Source: Candidatus Woesearchaeota archaeon (GTDB lineage Archaea > Nanobdellota > Nanobdellia > SCGC-AAA011-G17 > JACPIM01). From it: a stretch of DNA of 48,878 nucleotides. A program made the position numbers and the translations under genes. Below, one piece after another: positions 39,281-48,818 of the stretch. Positions within the stretch are counted from its first letter, which is position 1, and each line of letters opens with the position of its first letter. The notes below the pieces were generated by a model that did no database searches, was not told the origin of the DNA, and saw only the letters and a program-made list of their open reading frames with translations. The stretch spans positions 1 to 48,878 of the forward strand of contig JAGWAC010000002.1 of NCBI GenBank assembly GCA_018302125.1. Direction: 5' to 3'.

Positions 39281-39338
39281 TAAACTTTTAGGAAAAGTTT
39301 AATCAAAAATTAGGATTTTAGGAAAAGTTTAATCAAAA
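39281..39338 (+). repeat. Two tandem copies of the dispersed hairpin element
   Basis: TAAACTTTTAGGAAAAGTTTAATCAAAAAT then TAGGATTTTAGGAAAAGTTTAATCAAAA, right after tRNA-Trp. Confidence 0.85.
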
Positions 39339-39477
39339 TCTAAATTCTAGTACAATATTTCTTAAAAAGAAGAAAAGCCAAATTTATCCGAAATATTTAT
39401 ATAGTAGTGTTATTATCACTACAGAGTTATATTTAATAACTACTATATAATAATATCATTACTTGGAGGGTGTGAAA

Positions 39478-39876
39478 ATGGATTATGAAATAAAAAAAAG
39501 TTCTGAAAATTATTTAGAAAGAAGTTCTGGCTTATACAATAAAGTGGTTGCAGGAGTATCTGGTTTAGCTTTATTGGTTTCTGGTTGTATTGATACTGTA
39601 AATGGCGTAAGAATAAGAGCAGAAGAAAAAACAAAATTTAAAGTTGAAATTGTTGATCCTTTTGCTGAAAAAGAAAAGAAAAAAGAAGATGATACAAATT
39701 ACTTGCTAATTGGGGGTATAATTTTAGGAGCTGGCGCTGTTGGAACTGGAGTTTACTTTTTAGGTGAAGATCAAGGATGGTGGGGTGGTAAAGATAGAAG
39801 ATCACCAGATTTAGATTTAGAAACTGACCCTGGTTCTGGCGAGGGAGAAAATGGCGGAGGTCCTGGGGGACAATGA
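39478..39876 (+). CDS. Membrane/lipoprotein-like protein with Gly-rich tail
   Basis: LALLVSGC lipobox-like; second TM; GGAGG 13 bp upstream of ATG; ORF opens at 39463. Confidence 0.6.
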   Translation: MDYEIKKSSENYLERSSGLYNKVVAGVSGLALLVSGCIDTVNGVRIRAEEKTKFKVEIVDPFAEKEKKKEDDTNYLLIGGIILGAGAVGTGVYFLGEDQGWWGGKDRRSPDLDLETDPGSGEGENGGGPGGQ

Positions 39877-41753
39877 AAAAATTATTTTCTTTAATTTTAT
39901 GCTTATTTTTAATTGCTAGTTTTGTTGATGCTACAAGATTTGTAAATTATAATTTAAGAGAGGGGAAAATTGATATTAATGGAAATTTTATAGCAACTGA
40001 TATTCCAGTTAATAATGTTAATGTTGTTGGTTATGTGTGCTTAGATGAAGGATGCAAGACTTTAGGGAAAAAGATTTTTATAAAACAAGTCAGAGAGGAT
40101 GGAGATCTTACATTGGGAGATGGAATTTTAAATTCTGGATTAAATTCAGAAATACAATTATTTTATCCTTCCCAATTATTGAGCAATTTTGGATATGCAG
40201 TATATTATTATAAGAATGGATTTATTCCTTGGGAAGCAAACCCAAACTGGTTTGGAACTACTGAAAATGATCCCCAGGGGCCATTTAATGTTTATTTAAC
40301 AAAAAAAGATTTTTGTACAAGCAAAATAACTGAATTTAATATACAAAACAGCGAGAGAGTAAATACACCTGTTGTATTTAATGTAAAGGCAGATGTTGAC
40401 AGCAAAACAAAGGCAGCAATAAGCCATGCTGGGCCTTTGGGAGCTGTTCCTGAAGAATTAAAAGAACATTATTCTATAAAGACTTTAGTTACTTTAGATA
40501 TTATAAATGAAGACGGAATTAATGTTTATTCTGATGAACAACAAGTTTTAATCGGATTTGGAAATGAGGAAAATATAAAATTCGAGTTTATTCCAGGAGA
40601 TTCTGGAAACTATAATGTATTATTAGGAACAAGAGTTACTGATGAAAAATGCTCATTATCACAGAATGATTTTGTTGAAAAAGAAATTACTATATTAGAG
40701 AAAAATCCTCTTGAAATGTGCTATACTGATATAGGCAATTTAGAATTAAGCAGCTTTAATGTGAGAGCAGGCCACAATCTCTTAATCAAATTAGACAAAG
40801 TAAGCAATTTTCAGGAAGATATTCAGAATGAAGTAATTATCCCTGTTAAGAGCTTGATTAATGCTGAATTGTTAAATGAATTTGGAGAAACAGTTTATAC
40901 AGAATTATTCAAATTAGAAGCAAATACAAACAGCAAAGATGTTGAGAAATTTGCTTTATCATTTACTGTTCCTGAATTTATTGAGCAGGGAAACTATGAA
41001 TTAAGATTAACTGGAGAATCAGATGATGAAAGATGTTCTTTGGAAAATAAAAAAGATGTAATAACTGAGAGAATATTTGTTGAAAAAAGAAGCATATTTG
41101 GAAATGCCCCACAAATAATTTCTAAACCAATAAGAACAGCTGCATTAGACAGCAATTATATATATGATGTTGAGGCTGTAGATGCTGACAATGATGTATT
41201 AAAATACAAATTACTATCTGGTCCTGAAGGCATGATAATTGATCAAAATACAGGATTGATAACATGGCATGTTGATGTTGAGAAATTTAAGGTGGGAGAG
41301 AGACACTTTGTCTTGTTAATTGTTGGTGACGGCTTGTTTTTAGATGCACAATTTTTCTTTATAACAATTAATGGGGATGTTATTGAGAAGAAAGAGAAGA
41401 GAGAACATGATTTTAGAGTAAGGGGCATGGATTTGGAGTTTAGTGATACTGAAAATGGAATTGTTGGATTTTTGTCCCTAAAAAATGACGGTGATTTTAA
41501 AGAAAATAATGTGAATATTTATGCTGATATTTATGAGTTAGGATTACATGAAGTATTGATAAGCAACATTAATTTAGGGACTAGAGACAGCATATGGGTC
41601 CCTATTGACATGCAAGTTCCTTCAAGTACAAAAGAAAGAGAATACCTTGTAAATGTAATTATTGAAAACAGCAAATATAGGGAAGAACATAAATTTATCG
41701 TATTTATTGAAAATAAAAATAAAGACCTTGTAAGAGTAATCACGCGAGCGTAG
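39873..41753 (+). CDS. Secreted protein with Ig/cadherin-like repeats
   Basis: Signal peptide MKKLFSLILCLFLIASFVDA; DADNDVLKYKLLSGPEGMIIDQNTGLITW. Confidence 0.75.
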   Translation: MKKLFSLILCLFLIASFVDATRFVNYNLREGKIDINGNFIATDIPVNNVNVVGYVCLDEGCKTLGKKIFIKQVREDGDLTLGDGILNSGLNSEIQLFYPSQLLSNFGYAVYYYKNGFIPWEANPNWFGTTENDPQGPFNVYLTKKDFCTSKITEFNIQNSERVNTPVVFNVKADVDSKTKAAISHAGPLGAVPEELKEHYSIKTLVTLDIINEDGINVYSDEQQVLIGFGNEENIKFEFIPGDSGNYNVLLGTRVTDEKCSLSQNDFVEKEITILEKNPLEMCYTDIGNLELSSFNVRAGHNLLIKLDKVSNFQEDIQNEVIIPVKSLINAELLNEFGETVYTELFKLEANTNSKDVEKFALSFTVPEFIEQGNYELRLTGESDDERCSLENKKDVITERIFVEKRSIFGNAPQIISKPIRTAALDSNYIYDVEAVDADNDVLKYKLLSGPEGMIIDQNTGLITWHVDVEKFKVGERHFVLLIVGDGLFLDAQFFFITINGDVIEKKEKREHDFRVRGMDLEFSDTENGIVGFLSLKNDGDFKENNVNIYADIYELGLHEVLISNINLGTRDSIWVPIDMQVPSSTKEREYLVNVIIENSKYREEHKFIVFIENKNKDLVRVITRA

Positions 41754-41830
41754 TTATAACCGAAAGGTTTAAATATATGTTATAACTCACAAATGCTAAC
41801 AAATTATAATATTATATGGGGGAAAACAAA

Positions 41831-43108
41831 ATGAAGAAATTTGGTGTTATGATTGCACTTTTATTTGGCTTGTTATTTTCAAGCATAACTGTAAATGCGG
41901 CAGTTTCTAATGATTATTTTATTGAAAGAGTAGATATTGAAGGTACTTTTTCATTTCCAAACGACTATTTCAGAACAGTAACTGTTGAAAGAGGAGAGGC
42001 TGTACCAATAGATGTTTGGGTTAAAGCTTTGAATAATGTTGACAATGTTAGGGTTGAAGTTAGCTTAAAGGGATATGAAAGAGGAACAATAAGTTACACT
42101 TCAGATATATTTGAATTAGATGCAAATGTTGTTAAGAAAGTTCCCCTTGTCTTAAATTTACCAGAAGATTTAGATGCTTCTGAAACTTACACTTTAACTG
42201 TTGAAGTTTCTGACAAACATAACAGTTTTGCACAAGAACATTTCATAAGAATTAAAGAAAAAAGACATTTACTAAATGTGCTAGATGTTATATTTAGGCC
42301 AAGTTCAGATGTTGAAGCTGGAAGATTCCTAAGAACTGTTGTAAGGGTTGAAAACTTGGGAGCTAAAACTGAGGAAGACATTAGGGTAAGTGTAAGCATT
42401 CCTGAACTAGGAGTTTCAACAAGAGATTTCATAGATGAACTAGTTCCTGAAAATGATGAAAATGATGATGAGGAAAATTCATTATCAACAAATGAATTAG
42501 TATTACAAATTCCTAGAGATGCAAAAGAAGGAGATTATGAAGTAAGAGTGGATGTTGAATTTAACAGAGGAAGCGATATTACAACTGTTAAAAGATTTGT
42601 GCATGTTTCAGGTGAAGATGTAACATCAGATGCAACACAAACAATCATAAGCTTAGATTCAACAAGCAAGAGCCTATTCCAAGGAGAAGAAGAAATTTAC
42701 AGATTAACATTTGCAAATTTAGGAGATAAAAGAAATTTATACAATGTTGAAGTTTTAGGAACAGAAACATGGGGCGGCGTGGTTGTTGAACCTGGTTTCT
42801 TAAGTGTTGGACCAAGTGAATCTGGAGACTTGTTAGTTAAAGTAACTCCAAAAGAAGATGCAGCTTTAGGATCGAAAGTATTCACAGCAAGAGTAATGGC
42901 TGACAATAAATTAGTTAAAGAAATTAACTTAAATGCCAATGTTAGCGAAAGAACATCATTTACAGGACTTAGAAAGACCTTAGAAGTTCTATTTGCAGTA
43001 TTAGTTATAGTATTGGTAGTGTTGGCTTTAATAATTGCCTTCAGAAAAGTTAGAGGAAGAGAAGAAGGCCCAGGTGTTGAGACTAACTCTGAACAAACTT
43101 ACTACTAA
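41831..43108 (+). CDS. Surface protein with C-terminal TM anchor
   Basis: Signal MKKFGVMIALLFGLLFSSITVNA; beta-rich repeats; C-terminal VLFAVLVIVLVVLALIIAFRKVRGR. Confidence 0.75.
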   Translation: MKKFGVMIALLFGLLFSSITVNAAVSNDYFIERVDIEGTFSFPNDYFRTVTVERGEAVPIDVWVKALNNVDNVRVEVSLKGYERGTISYTSDIFELDANVVKKVPLVLNLPEDLDASETYTLTVEVSDKHNSFAQEHFIRIKEKRHLLNVLDVIFRPSSDVEAGRFLRTVVRVENLGAKTEEDIRVSVSIPELGVSTRDFIDELVPENDENDDEENSLSTNELVLQIPRDAKEGDYEVRVDVEFNRGSDITTVKRFVHVSGEDVTSDATQTIISLDSTSKSLFQGEEEIYRLTFANLGDKRNLYNVEVLGTETWGGVVVEPGFLSVGPSESGDLLVKVTPKEDAALGSKVFTARVMADNKLVKEINLNANVSERTSFTGLRKTLEVLFAVLVIVLVVLALIIAFRKVRGREEGPGVETNSEQTYY

Positions 43109-43202
43109 AAGCTTTAGCAAAAAAAATTAATCTTTTTTTCTATTTTATTTTTTATTTTCCAATTAATAAAAATTTATAAATAATTAGTTCTATATTATTT
43201 TA

Positions 43203-43502
43203 ATGGCATTAACTTCAGAGTATATTTTGACAAGAGTCATGAGAGAACTACTTAAATTCGGCTTAAAATATGAAGACAAGTTGGAACGTGATGTTTCTAG
43301 AAAAAGTATAATGAAGCCTGCAAAAACAAGATTGTTGGGGCTTGTTCAAGATTCTGAAGAAGTTGCAAGAATAACTTCTGTTTCTAGAAAAAGATTGGAA
43401 ATTATGGTTTTTAACAAAAGAGAAATTGATAACATAACTAGTGTTGCTGAGCAAATAAAAGATAGATTAGGTGTTGATTACAAAATTTTAAAGGTATATT
43501 AA
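43203..43502 (+). CDS. Hypothetical protein
   Basis: 99 aa ORF with its own AT-rich upstream region. Confidence 0.6.
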   Translation: MALTSEYILTRVMRELLKFGLKYEDKLERDVSRKSIMKPAKTRLLGLVQDSEEVARITSVSRKRLEIMVFNKREIDNITSVAEQIKDRLGVDYKILKVY

Positions 43503-43708
43503 TTTCTTCTGCTAAACTTTAATAACTCTATTAAAACTGAGATTAATATAATAGCTATAAGCACTATTGTAATAATTGAAAATGTTAAAGAAAGCTGGTT
43601 TGTATCTTTTACTGATGACCCTGTTATAGTTAAATCTGTTGTAATGCTTAACATTGCAAAAACAACAGCCAAAATTAATGTAACTGTAATTACCTCTTTA
43701 TTTTCCAT
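43499..43708 (-). CDS. Small two-TM membrane protein
   Basis: 69 aa with two hydrophobic segments. Confidence 0.55.
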   Translation of the reverse strand: MENKEVITVTLILAVVFAMLSITTDLTITGSSVKDTNQLSLTFSIITIVLIAIILISVLIELLKFSRRN

Positions 43709-43742
43709 AAAAATATTATAAGTAGTTTATATAAATAGTTTG

Positions 43743-46700
43743 CTATAGTTTTAAAGAAGTTATTTTTGAGATGCCGTTTTTCTGCATTGAAACTCCGTAA
43801 ATCTGGTCTGCCTCACAAATTACAGAATCATTATGGGAAACCAACACATACTGGGCTCTTTTTGAGTATTGAGCAATTAATTTAGACAATAATAACGAAT
43901 TTGACTTATCTAAAGCAGCATCAATTTCATCCATTAAATAGAAACTGGCAGGCCTTACTTCTTGTATAGCAAAAATAAAGGCTAAAGCAGTCAGTGTTTT
44001 CTCACCACCACTTAAGCTCTTAATATCGAGATACTTGTTTCCAAGAAGCTTTACTTTTATATCCATTCCTGCATTAAGCGGGTTTTCTTTGTCTTCCAAG
44101 TCAAGATGGGCTTCACCTTTTTCAGTCAGACTCAAGAATATTTTTCTGAAATTCTCGTCTATTCCCTTGAAAGTCTTCATAAAAATAGACTGTTTTTTGC
44201 CTTCAATTTCATACATTAATTTTAGAATATCTTCTTTTTCCCTTGAGATCACATCTGCCTTTTCCAATAGATTTTTGTATTCCTTTTCTATAGTTTCATA
44301 AACTTCCAAAGCCCTCAAATTTACATTGCCTATTCCTTTAATTTCTCTTTCAAATTCAGATATTTCTGATTTTAATTGATCTAGGATTACTGCTCTTCTA
44401 ATTTTAGCATCTGAAAATTGCTCAAATTCTTTTTGTAAGGCCTCGAATTCAGCAACAATTTTAGCTCTTTTAATTGACAATTCATTCATCCTGTTTTCAA
44501 TTTCTTTTTGCTTAAATTGTTCATTTGAAATAAGAGATTCTTGTTTTTGAATATCTTCATTCAAGTGATTTCTTTTTGCAAACATTGATTTAAATTCTGA
44601 GAAAAATTGTTTTTCCTGGGATTCTTTTTCCTTAAGGAGTCTTGAATTTGAATCTATTAAGCTCTTTAATTTTGATAATTCTTCAGTAAACTGAATTATT
44701 TCCTTTTCATGATCTCTAATGATTTTGTCTATTTTCTCTTTTTCAGGGATATAAATTGTGTTTACCTGATTTAGGATATTTTTTAATTCTGTTTCATTTT
44801 TAGCCATTTGAATTCTTATTTCTGCCTTGCTTTCCTCTAATTTTTTCAGATTATTTATAATTTCAGGATTTCTTGATGATCTTTCCTTTAATTTTTCTTT
44901 CTTTTCTTTCAGGAATTCTAATTCTTTGGTTATTGAAGATATGGAATTATCTAGATTTTTTAATTCATTAAGAACTTGCTTTAAATCTGAATTTAATTTT
45001 TCCTTATTTTCCCTTATTTTTGATATGTCTGATATTTGATATGTTCTTTCAAACTTAATTATTTCTGCCTCAAATTCTGCTTTCTTATCTTTTAATTTAA
45101 TTATCTGTTCTTCAATCCAGCATTTTCTATCTTCAAGTGATTTTATACTTTCTTTTAAATTAATTGATTCTTTTTCAAATTTATTTATTTCATCATCAAA
45201 GTGTTTTTCTTTAAATGCACCTAATTTTTTAGCTCTGTAACCACCAACAATAACTCCTGACTGATCAAACAAATCCCCTTCTAAAGTAACCATTCTTGCT
45301 CTTCCAACACCTATTTTTCTTGCTGTATCAACATCATCAATAATTAAAGTATCACCAAAAACAAAAGAAAATACATTTTTTAATTCAGAAGGATAAGATA
45401 TTAAATCTAAAGCCAGCCCGTTTACTCCTTTTGAAGAAACCAATCTTCTTACATCATCTTTTATTAGTCTGGAATGAATTTTGTTTAATGGCAAAAAAGT
45501 AGCTACTCCTAATTTATTTTCCTTTAAAACCTCAATGCATTTTGTGGCTATTTCATCATCTTTAACAACAAGACTATTAATTCTTTGGCCTGCTGCCACT
45601 TCCAATGCAAGAGAATATCTTGAATCTGTTTTTCCCAAATCAGCTACTGTTCCATAAACCCCCCTTAATTTTAAAGAAAGAATTTTTTGTATGGATAAGT
45701 TTCCTGTTAGATATTCTTTTATTGTAATATTTCGAGCTTTTAATTTGATTAATTCTTCATTTGTTGTTATTAACTTGCTTCTTAAAGAAAATAATTGTGA
45801 GGAAATAACTGCATTTTCACCAACTTTTTGGTTTAGTTCTTTTGTAATATCCTTGAACTTTTCCCTTAAATCCTTTATTTCCTTTTTACCATCTGATAAA
45901 ATTATATTTGATAATGAATGCAACTGGGAATCTGCCCTTTCTTTTTCCAAATTTTTTAATCCCTTTTCTTCTTTTACTTTTAACAATCTATTTTGCTTTT
46001 CTTCCAATTCTTTTTCTATTTTCTCAATTGAATTATCTTCTGCTATATCATGTGCTTTCTTGAATTTTTCAATATCTTCTTTTATAGAATTTTCTTTTTT
46101 TATTAACAATAAACTCTTTTCTTCTAATGTTTTTTTTTCTTTGTGCAGGGAATCTATTTTTTGATTTAATTCAGAATTATTTTGCTTTAATTGAAATATT
46201 CTCTCTTTTACCTTTTTGATCTCAATTTCGTAATTATCAAGTCTTGTTTTATCTTTTACCAAAGAAGTCTTTAATTCTTCAATTTCTTTTTGTATTTTGA
46301 TTTGTTCTTTTTCGCCTCTTTCTTCTATCTGTGAGTTTAGCTGATTTATTTCTTCTTTTCTGCTTTTTATAGAGTTTTTTATTTCCCCTATTTTTATATT
46401 TATTTTATTAATATCATTTTGATAAGAATTAATTTTATTCTCAACTTCCAATTTTTTTTCTTCTTTATCTTTTATTTCAAAGTTTAACAATGTGGCTTTA
46501 TTATTTTTCAGATTTTCCTCCAGCTCCTTGAATTTTAAAGCCTGATCCCGATCTTTTTTTAATTCTCTTAAATGAACTTCTCTTTCTTTCAAAATTATAT
46601 TTGCATCATTTAATTTCTGATCTACTTTTCCCAGTTCCTGTAAAGTTTTTTCTTTTCTTTCTTCGTAAACTAAAATGCCTGCAACTTCCTCAATTATTTT

Positions 46701-47174
46701 TCTTCTTTCTTCTGGTTTCATTTCAGCCATTGCAATTATGTCACCCTGGCTGACTATATTATGCGAAACTGAAATTTTTGAAACTTTAATTAATTCCAAT
46801 ACTTGCTGTCTTGTTCTTTTCTCATCATTTATTTTGTAAATGCTTTGTCCGTTTTGCCTTACAAATCTTGATATTTTTACTTCATCAGAATCTATCGGGA
46901 ATTCTCTTTTCTCATTGTCAAAGAAAATACTAACTTCTGCTTCTTTCATTGGGGAACCTGTTTTTCCACCATTAAAAATTAAATTAGCTGATTTTTCAGC
47001 TCTTATTGATTTTGCAGATAATTCGCCGAGAACAAACAACATACTGTCAATTACATTACTTTTCCCTGAACCATTGCTTCCAATAACGCAATTAAAAGAA
47101 TTACCAAACTCCAACTCTGTAGGGCTGGCAAATGATTTAAAACCCTTTAATCTAAGCTTCTTAACTATTGTCAT
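43743..47174 (-). CDS. smc: Chromosome segregation protein SMC
   Basis: GSNGSGKSNVIDS, long coiled coil with hinge, KSLSGGEKTLTALAFIFAI, FYLMDEIDAALD. Confidence 0.97.
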   Translation of the reverse strand: MTIVKKLRLKGFKSFASPTELEFGNSFNCVIGSNGSGKSNVIDSMLFVLGELSAKSIRAEKSANLIFNGGKTGSPMKEAEVSIFFDNEKREFPIDSDEVKISRFVRQNGQSIYKINDEKRTRQQVLELIKVSKISVSHNIVSQGDIIAMAEMKPEERRKIIEEVAGILVYEERKEKTLQELGKVDQKLNDANIILKEREVHLRELKKDRDQALKFKELEENLKNNKATLLNFEIKDKEEKKLEVENKINSYQNDINKINIKIGEIKNSIKSRKEEINQLNSQIEERGEKEQIKIQKEIEELKTSLVKDKTRLDNYEIEIKKVKERIFQLKQNNSELNQKIDSLHKEKKTLEEKSLLLIKKENSIKEDIEKFKKAHDIAEDNSIEKIEKELEEKQNRLLKVKEEKGLKNLEKERADSQLHSLSNIILSDGKKEIKDLREKFKDITKELNQKVGENAVISSQLFSLRSKLITTNEELIKLKARNITIKEYLTGNLSIQKILSLKLRGVYGTVADLGKTDSRYSLALEVAAGQRINSLVVKDDEIATKCIEVLKENKLGVATFLPLNKIHSRLIKDDVRRLVSSKGVNGLALDLISYPSELKNVFSFVFGDTLIIDDVDTARKIGVGRARMVTLEGDLFDQSGVIVGGYRAKKLGAFKEKHFDDEINKFEKESINLKESIKSLEDRKCWIEEQIIKLKDKKAEFEAEIIKFERTYQISDISKIRENKEKLNSDLKQVLNELKNLDNSISSITKELEFLKEKKEKLKERSSRNPEIINNLKKLEESKAEIRIQMAKNETELKNILNQVNTIYIPEKEKIDKIIRDHEKEIIQFTEELSKLKSLIDSNSRLLKEKESQEKQFFSEFKSMFAKRNHLNEDIQKQESLISNEQFKQKEIENRMNELSIKRAKIVAEFEALQKEFEQFSDAKIRRAVILDQLKSEISEFEREIKGIGNVNLRALEVYETIEKEYKNLLEKADVISREKEDILKLMYEIEGKKQSIFMKTFKGIDENFRKIFLSLTEKGEAHLDLEDKENPLNAGMDIKVKLLGNKYLDIKSLSGGEKTLTALAFIFAIQEVRPASFYLMDEIDAALDKSNSLLLSKLIAQYSKRAQYVLVSHNDSVICEADQIYGVSMQKNGISKITSLKL

Positions 47175-47216
47175 TTACAAGAAATTCAGTAAATTTTATT
47201 TATAAGTTTTGCCTTC

Positions 47217-47910
47217 TTAGAATTCTTTTAGAGATTTCTGTTTTTTTTGCTCATCCAAGACTTTAAATGTAGACCACGATCTTCTTATAAATTCAGGATA
47301 TTTGTCAAAATTTTCCTTTAAGAATTTCTGACATACTGGATTGCTAGAATAACCAGAACCAATTGATTCTTTTGTTATTTTTTCAATTTCTTCCACTTCT
47401 TTTTCTCTTTCGCATTTTGCTATTATACTAGCTGCAGCTACAGGCATATGTTTTTCGGCGCGATGTTCAATTACTAATTGAGTAGTTTCTAATAATTCTG
47501 GATCAAGAAGTTTCTTTAAATAATTAGTATAGGCGTTTATATTCGGACTAGGGCAATCAATAATCATTTTATGGGGTTTTAACTGATTAATTATTTCAGC
47601 TTGTTTTTTTGCTTCAAGCCAATTAAGATTAAAACCATTGTCATCTGAAACTGCTTCGTCTATTTCTTTTGGCTTAACTTGTATTATTTTAATTTCAACT
47701 GCTAACTTTTCTATTTCTTTTGACAACTCTTTTCTTTTTTTATGTGTTAATAATTTAGAATCTTTTACTCCAATTTCTTTTAATTTAGGAACATCTTCTT
47801 CATTAAACATAGCCCCAACTAGGAACAAAGAACCGACGCAAGGACCTTTCGGGGAATTTTTAAAAAATTTCTCTCCCGCTTTCATCGATTCCTAGTATTT
47901 TCTGCCCCAT
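47217..47910 (-). CDS. rnhB: RNase HII, interrupted by a candidate 25-nt BHB intron (47848-47872)
   Basis: Spliced N-terminus MGQKILGIDESGR-GPCVGSLFLVGAMF; later MIIDCPSPN and ASIIAKCEREKE; spliced length 669 nt = 222 aa. Confidence 0.85.
47848..47872 (-). other. Candidate BHB-type mRNA intron in rnhB
   Basis: CGGG/CCCG 4-bp central helix, 3-nt bulges AGA and AAA, inner A/T helix; canonical cuts remove 25 nt and rejoin the frame. Confidence 0.75.
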
Positions 47911-48160
47911 TTGCGTTAATCTCCACCAATCTTCATATTTTTCTATTAGGCCTTCTTTTTCATAAGTCTTAAATCTTTTGCTTACCATTTTTCCACTTAA
48001 ATTTAATTCTCTTCCAATTTTTGCTAAATTTTTTAGTTCAATTAGTTTTAAAATATTCTCCCTTTCTATTCTTAGAATTTCTTCCTTTTTGCTTTTCAAT
48101 ATCCAAAAAGTTTTTCCATTACCGTTTTGATTTTTTATATAATCAGTTTTATTTTCTGAT
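47870..48160 (-). CDS. wHTH domain in frame with RT remnant, overlapping the rnhB start
   Basis: ILRIERENILKLIELKNLAKIGRELNLSGKMVSKRFKTYEKEGLIEKYEDWWRLTQMGQKIL. Confidence 0.55.
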
Positions 48161-48706
48161 TTATGATTATTTAAAATTCTTTTTATTAACCAGATAATCT
48201 TTTCATCTTTAATTCTTCTCTTTATTAATTTTAATAAAATTTCATGATCTACTTCATCAAAATAATGTTTTAGGTCAGCCTTTAAAATACAACCTTTAAT
48301 AGTTTGTTCGCCCCCCCCCCACAATCTTTCTTTTGAAGAGATCGAATCTCTCTATGGCTTTTAAAGTTCCTTTAGTTTTTTTGTTCGCAAATGAATCATA
48401 AATAAATAATCTTTCAAAGATAGGACCAATTATATTGATTAATACATGATGAACTATTCTATCCCTAAAATGCGATTTGCTTATTTTTCTAATTTTAGGA
48501 TCTCTTAAAATAAAAGTCTTTAATGGTCTTGGTTTGTAAGAATACAACAATAATTCTGTCTGCAGTTCCAATAGATTTTCTTCCAGATTTTCTTCAAAAT
48601 CTATAACATATTTTTTTAAAGTTTTATGTTTTCTTGCTTTTTCAAAAGCATATTCAATATTTTCAAAAGAACAAAGATAAGGCCATAAATTGTTGTAGGT
48701 TTTCAT
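48160..48706 (-). pseudogene. DGR-type reverse transcriptase fragment, frameshifted at G10 and truncated
   Basis: HFRDRIVHHVLINIIGPIFERLFIYDSFANKKTKGTLKAIERF in one frame, CILKADLKHYFDEVDHEILLKLI in another; no YxDD motif. Confidence 0.8.
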
Positions 48707-48729
48707 TTTAAATGTCCCGACATTATTAA

Positions 48730-48818
48730 GGCTATTCTGAAAAACTGAGCATTGTTGTCAAGGTTGTTGTTGCCATTAAGACCATTGTTGCAATTGTTAC
48801 CAACAACAAGCAAACGCC
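48730..48818 (-). repeat. Candidate DGR template repeat (TR)
   Basis: Minus strand reads RLLVVGNNCNNGLNGNNNLDNNAQFFRIA with dense AAC/AAT codons, immediately upstream of the RT. Confidence 0.75.

Noticed and set aside
44035-47205. Plus-strand ORFs of 70-157 aa across smc
   Set aside because: Antisense shadows of SMC coiled-coil codons; Ser/Phe-rich low-complexity translations.
47217-47885. RNase HII start at MKAGEKFFKNSPKGP as in the ORF track
   Set aside because: It omits the catalytic GIDESGRG motif encoded just upstream in another frame; the BHB-spliced model explains both.
48296-48324. A second BHB intron explaining the RT frameshift
   Set aside because: The frames differ by one base at a G10 homopolymer and no BHB fold is evident; slippage or sequence error is simpler.
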